DNA from: QHWT01 sp963755695 | GTDB taxonomy: Bacteria > Acidobacteriota > Vicinamibacteria > Vicinamibacterales > 2-12-FULL-66-21 | Length of the DNA: 64,000 nt | Direction: 5' to 3' | NCBI GenBank assembly: GCA_963755695.1 | Contig: CAVWLB010000006.1 | Span: forward strand, 62,001-126,000 | In this document: one piece after another, positions 43,964 through 52,700 of the stretch | Layout: every line of letters begins with the position of its first letter | How positions within the stretch are numbered: the first letter of the stretch is position 1 | The notes under the pieces: generated by a model | Database searches by the model: none | Told to the model about the DNA's origin: nothing | The model's input: the letters and a program-made list of their open reading frames with translations, nothing else | Position numbers and translations under genes: made by a program

Positions 43964-44946
43964 TCATCTCTGCGTCTTCATGAACTGATCGACAAGATCA
44001 GCAATCTCATCTGCTTTGGTATCAAGAGCGAAGTGTCCTGCGTCGAGAACGTGAACCTCAGCGTTCGGTACGTCACGGCGATAGGCTTCTGGCTCTGACA
44101 GGTCGAATGAGAGGTCGTACTTACCCCAGATCACCAGCAGCCGCGGTTGCCTTTGTCGCATCGATGCCTGCCACTTGGGGTAGGAGTCGACGTCGTGCGG
44201 TAGTCATAGAAGAGGTCGCTTTGAATATCCAACTGGCCGGGCTGGCTGAGAAATGCGAATTCATCGGTCCAGAGATCCGGGTCATAGCGTTCGACGTCGG
44301 GATCGCTCCCTACATGGCGCGTCCGCGTCGTCTGCAGCGACAGGAGGTTGGTGCGAAGCGCGCTTTCGTTCGCGGAGCGGTCGGCCCAAAAAGCTCGACG
44401 CGTCTTCCAGGCCGCGCCCAAGCCTTCGTTGTGCGCCACGGCATCCTGGACGATGAGACCCTCGATTCGATCGGGATGGGCCAAGGCCATGCGAAAACCC
44501 ACGGGTCCACCGTAGTCCTGCATGTAGACCGTACTGCGGGAGAGCCCGAGCGCTTCGGTGAAATGACTCATGATGTCGGCGAAGTGGTCGAACGTATATG
44601 CGAATGCTTTCGGGTCAGGCCAGTCACTGTGGCCAAAGCCCGGATAGTCGGGCGCTACCAGGTGATAGCGATCGGAGAGCCGAGAGAACAAGGGCTCGAA
44701 CATCCGGGATGAGGAAGGAAGCCCGTGCAGCAGCAAGAGCGTTGGCGCGTCTTTCGGCCCGGCCTCTCTGTAAAAGATGGACAGTCCATCTACCTGTATC
44801 GAGCGGTAAAAAGTCAGGTGTTTCACGGAACGTTCCTCTCCCTTGGCGAGAGTCGGTTGAAATGCTGCGACCATCATCGAAACCACCAGCACCATTCGAG
44901 ACATCCGCCAGGATCGGCACCAACGGGACGAGTGCAAAGGGTGCAT
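43964..44946 (-). CDS. Alpha/beta hydrolase, haloalkane dehalogenase/epoxide hydrolase type (frameshift)
   Basis: Two frames join near 44196. The first has a possible signal (VLVVSMMVAAFQPTLA), HG motif LLLLHGLPSSSRMF, and an Asp nucleophile in TVYMQDYGGPVGFRMA. The second supplies RLLVIWGKYDLSF with the acid and LDAGHFALDTKA with the His. An Asp nucleophile means dehalogenase or epoxide hydrolase chemistry rather than esterase. Probably one gene with an indel. Confidence 0.8.
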
Positions 44947-44960
44947 GGTTTGCGTCCGCG

Positions 44961-45704
44961 CTAGAAGTCCTGCGCCGTGGGCCGGATGACGACTTCGTCG
45001 ATTTCCACCTCGTCTGGTTGCTCGATGGCATAGGCGATGGCGCGCGCGATCGCGGTGGCGGGCATCGCCATTTTGTAAAACTCGCGCAAATTCGTCCGGG
45101 TTGCCTCGTCCGAGCTACTTTCCGGCAGCTCCGTGGCAACAGCACCCGGGGAGATCATCGTGCAGCGGATATTTTTGGAATGCAGTTCCATCCGGAGCCC
45201 TTCAGTCAACGCGCGTCCCGCCGCCTTGGTCGCGCAATACACCGTTCCACCGGGGGCGAACACTTTGATCCCGAACACAGAAGCGATGTTGATGATGTGA
45301 CCGCTCTTCTGCTTCAGCATATGCGGCAGGGCAGCGGCGACCCCATATAGAAGTCCTTTGATATTGACGTCAATCTGCCGGTCCCATTCATCTACCTTGA
45401 GGGCCTCGATCGGTGCGATGGGCATGATGCCGGCGTTATTGAGGAGCACATCGACACGGCCGAAACCGTCGATGGCCCCTTGGATGAGCGCTTCCACTTC
45501 TGCGCGTTTGGTCACATCGGTGGCACATCCGATGGCTTTGCCGCCCGTGGCCGAGATCTCTTGGACCACTGCGTCGATCCGGTTCGAGCGCCGCGCTCCT
45601 AGTACAACCTTTGCTCCTCGTTCTGCGAGAAGCCTCGCGGCGCTTTCCCCAATGCCGCTGCTGGCTCCGGTGATGACGACGACCTTGTCGGTGATATTTG
45701 ACAT
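44961..45704 (-). CDS. Short-chain dehydrogenase/reductase
   Basis: 247 residues from MSNITDKVVVITGASSGIGE (ATG about 6 nt after CAGAGA; two upstream ATGs exist). Classical SDR motifs: TGASSGIG for NAD(P), DVLLNNAGIMP, catalytic Ser in INIASVFG and Tyr/Lys in YCATKAAG. Reduces or oxidises an alcohol/ketone. 14 nt from the hydrolase downstream, so in the same operon. Confidence 0.88.
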   Translation of the reverse strand: MSNITDKVVVITGASSGIGESAARLLAERGAKVVLGARRSNRIDAVVQEISATGGKAIGCATDVTKRAEVEALIQGAIDGFGRVDVLLNNAGIMPIAPIEALKVDEWDRQIDVNIKGLLYGVAAALPHMLKQKSGHIINIASVFGIKVFAPGGTVYCATKAAGRALTEGLRMELHSKNIRCTMISPGAVATELPESSSDEATRTNLREFYKMAMPATAIARAIAYAIEQPDEVEIDEVVIRPTAQDF

Positions 45705-45763
45705 TGCCATTCTCTGTTGTCCGTTACTAGATACTTGCGGGTTCACGGCGGGCTGCGCTCTGC

Positions 45764-46678
45764 CTACTTGGCGAGGAAATCTGTGACCAACTTGATGGTG
45801 GCCTGTGGGTTCTCCTCCATGATCCAGTGCCCGGAGTTGGGCACGATGCCGCCTGTGACGTCGCTGGCGGCGAACCGCATCTCATCGGCCATACCCTTGC
45901 CGAAAAACTTCTCGGCACCGATGGCGAACACCGGCATGGTGATCTTGCCGCCCTTGGCGAGCAACGCCTCGTTGTCGGCGGCGTCCTGGCTGAATGCTCC
46001 AAACTGCTCGAAGGCATCGTGCATCGCATGCGGCCGTGCGTACAGGGCGGCATAGTGCTGCCGCGTCTCTTCATCGATCCCCTTGGGGTCTCCGGACAAC
46101 TCGTTCCAGAAGCGATCGAGGTAGATGCGCTCCCGGCCCTGCACCAGACGCTCCTCGTCAGGACCCCGGAAATTGAAGTGCCACAGCATCGGGTTGCGAG
46201 TGATGTTGTCCCAATCGCCTATTCCGGGCAGCGGTGCATCGATCACGACCCAGTGCGTGACCCGGACCGGATATTGAGCCGCCAACGCATAGCCGACCAT
46301 ATTGCCGATGTCATGTGTGACCAGGTCTGCCTTCTGAACCTTGAGTGCATCCATGACGCCGGCAATGTCGACCGCCTGGTTCTTTTTGGTGTAGCCGGTA
46401 TCCGGGTGATCGGACATCCCCATGCCGCGCAGGTCGGGGACGATCACGGTATGGTCCTTGGCCAGAACAATTGCCAGGGGGGCCCACATATCACCCGTAT
46501 CACCGAAGCCATGCAACAGCACTACGGCCGGACCCTTGCCGCCGACTCGGACGTAGAGGCTGGTGCCGTTCGTCGGAACCATTTGCGCGTGAAAGCTGGC
46601 CGGAAACGGCGTGATTCCCGCGACGAGGGGCGCTGAGAGCAAGATCCCGACAAGCATGGTGGCGACATACCCGAACAT
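45764..46678 (-). CDS. Exported alpha/beta hydrolase, epoxide hydrolase type
   Basis: 304 residues. N-terminal signal (MLVGILLSAPLVAGITPF), HG motif VVLLHGFGDTGDMWAP, nucleophile Asp123 in LVTHDIGNMVGYAL, acid region PVFAIGAEKFF and His in PNSGHWIMEE. Asp nucleophile indicates epoxide hydrolase or dehalogenase-like activity, probably in the periplasm. Same strand as the cluster, 18 nt from the RidA gene. Confidence 0.85.
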   Translation of the reverse strand: MFGYVATMLVGILLSAPLVAGITPFPASFHAQMVPTNGTSLYVRVGGKGPAVVLLHGFGDTGDMWAPLAIVLAKDHTVIVPDLRGMGMSDHPDTGYTKKNQAVDIAGVMDALKVQKADLVTHDIGNMVGYALAAQYPVRVTHWVVIDAPLPGIGDWDNITRNPMLWHFNFRGPDEERLVQGRERIYLDRFWNELSGDPKGIDEETRQHYAALYARPHAMHDAFEQFGAFSQDAADNEALLAKGGKITMPVFAIGAEKFFGKGMADEMRFAASDVTGGIVPNSGHWIMEENPQATIKLVTDFLAK

Positions 46679-46695
46679 GTGAACTCCCCGCCTTC

Positions 46696-47220
46696 TTAGT
46701 TGTCGACTTCGAGCATTACCTCGAGCATGACCGGTGCGCCGAGAGGCAAAGCAGCCACTCCCAATACGGACCGCACGGACATCTTGTCCTCTCCAAATAC
46801 ATCGCGGAGAAGCTCTGATGCCGCGTCGGCGACGACCGGCTGGTTGTAAAAGTCTCCGTGTGTTGCCACGTAGACCTTCACGCTGACAACCCTCGTCACG
46901 CTGTCCAGCGACCCGACGTGCGCCTTCGCAGCGGAAAGAGCGTTCAGAGTCGCGGTTCGCAAGGCATTCCGCCCAGCAGATTCGTCGAGCTCTTTGCCTA
47001 GCCGCCCGACGAATTGAAGCTTCCCATCCTTGACAGGCAGCATTCCGCTGAGAAAGAGCAGGTTGCCCGTCTGCACCGCTTCCGCGTAGATGCCGAACGG
47101 CTCAGGCGGCGCTGGAAGCGTGATGCCAAGTTGTCTTAACCGTTGTTCGGCAGTGGCAACACGAGAGCCATCACCACTTGAGTTCTCCCTTAAGACTTCG
47201 TGTGTCGATCCCGTGTTCAT
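46696..47220 (-). CDS. RidA/YjgF-like protein
   Basis: 174 residues from MNTGSTHEVL. YjgF fold motifs: AEQRLRQLGITLPAPPEPFG, EAVQTGNLLFLSGMLPV, VTRVVSVKVYVATHGDFY and RSVLGVAALPLGAPVMLEV. The canonical Arg (R in RSVLGVAALP) is present. Family members deaminate reactive enamine/imine intermediates or act as lyases in catabolic operons. An earlier in-frame start at 47283 overlaps the crotonase gene and is less likely. Confidence 0.82.
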   Translation of the reverse strand: MNTGSTHEVLRENSSGDGSRVATAEQRLRQLGITLPAPPEPFGIYAEAVQTGNLLFLSGMLPVKDGKLQFVGRLGKELDESAGRNALRTATLNALSAAKAHVGSLDSVTRVVSVKVYVATHGDFYNQPVVADAASELLRDVFGEDKMSVRSVLGVAALPLGAPVMLEVMLEVDN

Positions 47221-47236
47221 GATCTCGCTCCAGCGG

Positions 47237-48089
47237 CTAGCGCCCACGCTGTCCCATGAAATCCCCCAAGCGATTTTCTGCATCGCCGGGTTTGCTAAAG
47301 CCTCGCCGAATCAACTCCTTGATCCGCTCCTGCGTGGCCGGTCGAGCCATGGAAGCAAGGCACGCGTGCCACCCGGATTCGATTTCGATATCGGGCGGCA
47401 AAGTAGCGACGTCGACAAGGCGCTTGGTATCCCTGATTGCCTCCTTGTCGAAGGAGGCGATTCTGGTGGCAAGTGCATCGACAAATCCGTCAAGGTCAGC
47501 ATCGGGCAACGACCGATTCACATAGCCGTAGCGCTCGGCCAAGTCGCCTGGGATGTCGTTCGCGCTCAAAATCACTTCCAGGGCGCGTCCTCTTCCCATG
47601 AGGCGCGACAGCCGCGCCATCGGGGCACCGCCAGGCACCAGACCGGCGCCGAGCTCAAACTGCGACAAGATGGCTTTTTCGCGACTGGCGAAACGCATGT
47701 CGCAGGCAAGGGCAAGCTCGCTTCCCATACCAGTCGCCCGCCCGCGAATCAACGCCATCGACACGACAGGTGCACGGCTCAGGCGTCCCAGCATCTCGGG
47801 CCATGGATGCAGGCCTGTGGGCCCAGGAGGGAGACGCGTCAAACCGTCAAGGTTGGCAAGAAAATCCAAATGAATCAGAAAGAACCCTTCGACCGCACTG
47901 TCAAACACCACGACCTTGACCTGCTGGTCAGTTTCGAGTGCCGTGATGATCTCGTTTACTTGCGAAAGCATCTCCGGGCCGAAGAGGTTGAGCGGAGGGT
48001 GGTCAACCGTGACTCGCCAATACTCGGGCGAGCGGCGCGGCCAGACGAATCTCGGCGGTCTTCGTTGCTGCGTAATTCTGATCTTTCAT
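47237..48089 (-). CDS. Enoyl-CoA hydratase/isomerase family (frameshift near N-terminus)
   Basis: The ATG at 48089 gives MKDQNYAATKTAEIRLAAPL, then a shift near 48024 leads to YWRVTVDHPPLNLFGPEMLS and the long frame. Crotonase signature VSMALIRGRATGMGSELALA and CDMRFASREKAILSQFE is clear, with C-terminal trimerisation helices. Typical catalytic Glu positions are uncertain. In this cluster it may act on a CoA ester or an unusual non-CoA substrate. Confidence 0.8.
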
Positions 48090-49101
48090 GCATGTTGTCT
48101 TCCCTTATCTTGCGCTTTCGTCCGCGGTTTTGGTGAGGTGGCCCCACATAGGGAAACTCGAGTAACAGATCGCCGTGTGGCCCTACGTTGTCCCCCGTGA
48201 CCTTTCCATTTGTGAGAACCCGCATGAACACAATCGAACCCATCGTCGGTGAGTGTCCGACCGTTATCGGGAAAAGACGCCGGGCGCGTAGGGTCATAAG
48301 GCAGAACATCCGGGAGCAATGTCCCCGCGACGCGCTTCGCCTCAGCCGGCGTATATCCACCTGTGTGCTCCAGATGCGTGCGCGAAGCCAGCAAGGAAAC
48401 GCTCATCGTGCGCCGGTTCACCTCCGAGGTAGGCATCTCTTTCTTCGACAAGCAAGACAGCCTGGGCAGGCTTCGCTCCGCGCTCCACTTGGATCCAGCC
48501 GCCGCCATCACCTGGCGTAAGCGTGCGCGCCCACAGGCGAACCTCTTTTGCGCCCAGAGCAGAGTTAGGTACTTCAAGGACGATGCTGCACACATCTTTG
48601 TCAGCGAAGAAATCGTCGCCCGTGAACTGCAAGTTGTTCTTCGCGCCTTCCACGTCGCAGAAGAAAGGGTCGCTGCGCCAGCCGGCAAAGAAGCGGGTAT
48701 CGCCAGCCTCTGTAACGCTCGCCTCGCGCCCTAGTGGAAACCGGCGCCCCATCAACGATCACCCGCCCGCCATCGCCGGTACCGGCGGCTTCGGGGCCCA
48801 CAACGCGGTAGAGAATCGCGGTTTGTGCGCCGCGCTCGAAAGCTGAGAAGCGCACCCGATACGCGATATCGGCAACCGCATCACCATCGGTGTCAATCTT
48901 GAGCTCGTACAGTGCTTCGGGTGCGAAAGGCTCGGTCGTCGTAGGCCCAGGAGGGTTTTCGCCGGCAGACGGATGCACGTTCATGATCAGGATGGACTTC
49001 CCGGCGTCTCCCGGTTTCGGAAAGGCATACAGATCGGTGAAGTCCAGTCGGGCATCCCCATGGGGAAAGCTGAAGTCAGGGCCAGAATAATGATGCGACA
49101 T
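48090..49101 (-). pseudogene. DUF4331 family protein, three frameshifts
   Basis: MSHHYSGPDFSFPHGDARLD, FTDLYAFPKPGDAGKSILIM and VADIAYRVRFS are the DUF4331 start. After a shift near 48745: DTRFFAGWRSDPFFCDVEGA and NLQFTGDDFFADKDVCSIVL. A second shift near 48370 gives GGYTPAEAKRVAGTLLPDVL, and a third near 48225 gives LTNGKVTGDNVGPHGDLLLE then FPYVGPPH. All family blocks are present in order, so only indels break it. Function of the family is unknown; often secreted. Confidence 0.75.
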
Positions 49102-49142
49102 GGATCAGTCCTCTTCCTGCGGGTCCGCTCTGTCCGGCGAGA

Positions 49143-49545
49143 TTAGAACGCGGCGGCACCGACCGCAGCGACGGCGTGATCCTGATCGCCGGAGCCACCG
49201 CTGACGCCGATCGCCCCCACGACCTTGCCATCCCGCTTCAGCGGGATGCCGCCAGCAAAAATCATGATTTTGCCGTCGTTTGAAACATGAACGCCGAAGA
49301 ACTCGCCTCCCGATTGAGCATGCTTTGCCAATTCCTTCGTCTCAATTTCAAAGGCGCTGCGACGTGTAAGCCTTCTTCAACGCGATATCGATGCTGCCAA
49401 TCCACGCGTTGTCCATGCGAACGTGCGCGACGATGTTTCCGCCCTGGTCAGCCACTGCGATGTTCATGGGTTGGCCAATTTCGCTGGCCTTCTGTTCCGC
49501 CGCGCTGATGACGCGGCGGGCATCCTCTAGTTTCACTGGGGTCAT
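49143..49545 (-). CDS. GlcG/HbpS-like haem-degrading family protein (frameshift)
   Basis: Starts MTPVKLEDARRVISAAEQKA after GAGGAAGAACTC, then NIAVADQGGNIVAHVRMDNA and IDIALKKAYTS. A shift near 49355 continues with ELAKHAQSGGEFFGVHVSND, IMIFAGGIPLKRDGKVVGAI and GVSGGSGDQDHAVA. Matches the PF03928 fold. Members bind haem or small cofactors; found in catabolic operons. About 130 residues, complete if the indel is ignored. Confidence 0.8.
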
Positions 49546-49879
49546 GAGTTCTTCCTCTCTCAAGCTCCTTGCAACTTTGAGTAGACTGCACGTCGCATTC
49601 GGAGTTGTGCGGGTTTCTGCTGGGATGGTCGGAATCGTGCTGCATTCATGCAGATAGACGCAGAAGTCCAGCGAGTGTGGAGGCTTTGTCAGGCTGTCTT
49701 GAGAGCTCACGGCGAGAGTTCGAATAGGCGGCGGGGACCAGTCAGACGTGGTGATGGACAGGACAGCGCTGAGGCTGGTGCAAGGAGCGATCGGTTACAA
49801 AATGCGGGACCGGTCCGGGATCTAACGACGAACTACAGGGCGACCGCCAGAGCAACAAGATATGGCTGCGGACCCCAAA

Positions 49880-50719
49880 TCACGGGAGCACCATATCTTC
49901 TGAATGGGTGGCCGACGCGGGAATCATTTCGGAGCCGAGAACATCCTGGCGATACTGCGTTGGACTGACTCCACAGACATCACGAAAGACCTGCGCGAAG
50001 TGCTGTTGAGTTTTGAAGCCACAGGCCACGGCCACGTCCAAGACACGCGCATCCGGAGCACGCAACATCGCCGCAGCGCGCTCGATCCTGTGGCGCAGTA
50101 CAAATTGATGCGGGGTCTCGCCTGTTGACTTGCGAAACATCCGGGCGAAATGGGCTGCGCTCAAGTCTATCGATTGGGCCATCTCGTCGAGACCCAAGTC
50201 GTCTCCAATCTTCGCATCGACCAACTCCCTAATCCTTCGCAATCGCGCCGGGCCTAGCCCGCCCCGGTAGATCTGCATGGGACGGTTCGTTACTGCGTGC
50301 CCCTTGACCAACGCGACGGCCATCGCCTGCTCGACAGAATCGACAAAGAGTTGCCCGCTCGGAAAGCCGGCCACCATCTCCGTATGAACGGCCGCAACCA
50401 GCGCACCCAGGCGGGGGTCCGCAAACTTGCGTTGAGGACGCAGTTCTACCTCGCTATCAACTCCGTCAGCCGCGGTCAGCAGTGCCGTGTCGGAAATACT
50501 GATCTGCAGATGCGGGGTGTTCATGAGTCCAACCCACTCTCCGTGATGACGGTCGCACAACGCCAAATCGCCTGCTAGGTAGTCAAACTGCTGCATCGCA
50601 GAGCGCCGTGAGCCCCATTCAATTGAGCCCGTCCCCAGCATCATCGCGAAAGCCTGGTCGTGCCGCACCCAGAGACGCGGCTCTGTGACAGACTCAGGTG
50701 GAAAGAGCTCAACTCTCAT
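49880..50719 (-). CDS. AraC family transcription regulator
   Basis: 279 residues. The N-terminal cupin-like sensor has no clear ligand motif (YLAGDLALCDRHHGEWVGLM). The C-terminal AraC double HTH is clear: DLGLDEMAQSIDLSAAHFAR, MFRKSTGETPHQFVLRHRIE, LDVAVACGFKTQQHFAQVFR and GVSPTQYRQD. It lies upstream of, and on the same strand as, the hydrolase/SDR/crotonase cluster, so is the likely regulator of that cluster. Confidence 0.85.
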   Translation of the reverse strand: MRVELFPPESVTEPRLWVRHDQAFAMMLGTGSIEWGSRRSAMQQFDYLAGDLALCDRHHGEWVGLMNTPHLQISISDTALLTAADGVDSEVELRPQRKFADPRLGALVAAVHTEMVAGFPSGQLFVDSVEQAMAVALVKGHAVTNRPMQIYRGGLGPARLRRIRELVDAKIGDDLGLDEMAQSIDLSAAHFARMFRKSTGETPHQFVLRHRIERAAAMLRAPDARVLDVAVACGFKTQQHFAQVFRDVCGVSPTQYRQDVLGSEMIPASATHSEDMVLP

Positions 50720-51028
50720 TCTTGTGCTCCGTGCGGCACACGCGAAGGCCCTCTAGCGACAACGCGCATCAACCTGCGCGCCACAGTAACCTGTATAACA
50801 GTTTGTAAGGGGTTACACAAGCGCCCCACAGACAAGCAGCTCATCAGGAAAGACGACTTCTCGCACTCGGCTCCGGAAGGCAACGACAAGGCTCGACTCC
50901 TCTGGCTGAACCGCGGACTCTCCGCGCGGAATCGCGTGGGTCGCACGCTGGGCACCGCCACTCTGAAAGATCACACCACCGTCTATTGCCATCGTTACCG
51001 GTTATCACTGGCTCGTGTAGACTGAAGC
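50720..51028. other. Divergent intergenic region
   Basis: 309 nt between the AraC gene and the CGNR gene, transcribed away from each other. ACCTGTATAACAGTTTGTAA near 50790 contains a -10-like TATAAC. No gene seen. Confidence 0.4.
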
Positions 51029-51712
51029 ATGGCGGACGGCAAGAGCAGCAAGAGATTCGAGTTGACGAGCGAGAAGCGGCCCGCACCGTTTCTCATTGCG
51101 GACGCGCGCGCGCTGGATTTTCTGAATTCTGTCGCGACACCGCTCGACACTCCGCTGGAGTGGATTGCATCCGGCCAGGATCTGTTGTCGTGGCTCGCCG
51201 CCGCCGGCCTGCTATCTCCCTCCGTGCGTGCAGGCTTTCAGAAGAGCGCCGTCCCAGGAGAACTCGACGCTGTGGCGGCGCAGGCGAGGGCGCTGCGCGA
51301 ATGGTTTCGCTCTTTCGTCCAGAAACACAGAGGCCACCCTCTGCGACAGGGCGCAGTGAAGGACATCGAGCCCTTGAACCGTGTGCTCGCGCGTGACGAG
51401 GCGTTCGGTCAGATCGTCGCGATCGATCGTGGCCATCGGCGGGCGCTGTCGCAATTCAGGTGGCAATTCGAGAGGCGCTGGCGCTCTCCCGACACCCTGC
51501 TGCTCCCAATTGCGACCGCCATGGCGGACTTGATCTGTGGGGAGGATTTCACGCAGGTGAAGGCATGCGAGCGTTCCCCCTGCACGCTGCTCTTTGTCGA
51601 TCGCACTCGTGGCCATGCGCGACGGTGGTGCAGTATGGCCATCTGTGGGAATCGCGCAAAGCAGGCGTCGCATCGAGATCGCAGGCGGCGCCTCATGAGC
51701 GGCCGGCATTGA
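51029..51712 (+). CDS. CGNR zinc-finger transcription factor
   Basis: 227 residues. The N-terminal ABATE (stress-response) domain shows ALDFLNSVATPLDTPLEW and LREWFRSFVQKHRG. The C-terminal zinc finger has CERSPCTLLFVDRTRGHARR then WCSMAICGNRAKQASHRDR: two Cys pairs with the CGNR motif, and a basic tail. Putative DNA-binding regulator. The downstream neighbour is a scrambled quinone oxidoreductase, a frequent partner type. Confidence 0.85.
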   Translation: MADGKSSKRFELTSEKRPAPFLIADARALDFLNSVATPLDTPLEWIASGQDLLSWLAAAGLLSPSVRAGFQKSAVPGELDAVAAQARALREWFRSFVQKHRGHPLRQGAVKDIEPLNRVLARDEAFGQIVAIDRGHRRALSQFRWQFERRWRSPDTLLLPIATAMADLICGEDFTQVKACERSPCTLLFVDRTRGHARRWCSMAICGNRAKQASHRDRRRRLMSGRH

Positions 51713-51743
51713 GGTGCGCGATGGCCGAGAGGCTGATCGGCGT

Positions 51744-51947
51744 TTAGCGACCCGCTGCATCGAACACCAGATCGCCTCGCCCGACGTCTTCGAGGACCTC
51801 GTTCTCGAGGTCGACGAACTCCTTCGCGCCGAAGTCGAGCACCGTCTGACGGTCGGCGGCGCGTCCGGTGCCGATGACGTAGGCGCCGGCCCATCGGCGG
51901 CGACATCGGGAAGCGGTCCGCAGGCCTGATTCGAGCCGGAGGAACAC
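51744..51947 (-). pseudogene. Quinone oxidoreductase segment, inverted
   Basis: Reverse frame AYVIGTGRAADRQTVLDFGA, KEFVDLENEVLEDVGRGDLV and FDAAGR is the Rossmann-fold half of an MDR oxidoreductase. The natural continuation (RAGGTLVSIVGPPEARP) lies on the opposite strand from about 51925. The piece has been inverted in place. Confidence 0.7.
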
Positions 51948-52171
51948 TGGTGTCCATCGTCGGGCCGCCCGAGGCGCGGCCCGCCGACGGCCTGGCGGTC
52001 GACTTCGTTGTCGAGTCCGATCGTGCCCAACTGAGTGCGATCGTCCAGCGGGTGCGGGTTGGACGACTGCGGACGAACATCGGCAACGTCTCCACCCTCG
52101 ATGATGCCGTCGCCGCCTTCAACCGGACCCAGCGACGCAAGGAGAAGACGATCATCCGCGTTCGTCCGTGA
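51925..52171 (+). pseudogene. Quinone oxidoreductase C-terminus
   Basis: GLIRAGGTLVSIVGPPEARP, ADGLAVDFVVESDRAQLSAI, GRLRTNIGNVSTLDDAVAAF and KEKTIIRVRP form the C-terminal end of an NADPH:quinone reductase-type enzyme in the forward frame, stopping at 52171. Its N-terminal half is missing and the middle is inverted (51744-51917). Confidence 0.75.
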
Positions 52172-52700
52172 GCGACACGCGTCCATCGATGCACGCGGGG
52201 GTGGAGACGCCCTCGGGACTGATGGTTCGGAGGTCTTCGGATCGATGCAAGAGAGCGAAATAGTGGCGAAACGTCGCGATTTACGCCGCTTCTCGGATCA
52301 ACAGTTGCGGAAATCGTCCAGTGCGGCGAGCCAATCCCTCAACAACTTAGCGCGATCGTTCAGTCGCTCATGCTTCGCGTTGCCCTTTTCGGGCACCGAA
52401 TTCATTGGTGGATTTCATCCGGCGGAGAATCACACCGGATGCTCGCCGGCGTACCGATGCCGGACATTCTGCGACTCCACGAGTGTGCGACAGGCTGCGC
52501 TCCACCGTAATCCGTAAGAATTCACGCGGCGACCGGCACCAGTCGCATCGTGTATTTGAATGTCACAGAACATCCGACCGCCGAGTGGATGCGACGCTGA
52601 ATTGTTGCGGAGCACACACCCACCTCGAGCTGCACACACGAAGATGGTTAGCAAGGCGGCGGAGCTGAACCGGATCCGCCGCAATCCCTTAAACGTCGTT
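52172..52700. other. Region without a recognised gene
   Basis: About 530 nt, no protein-like frame, no clear terminator. Confidence 0.4.
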
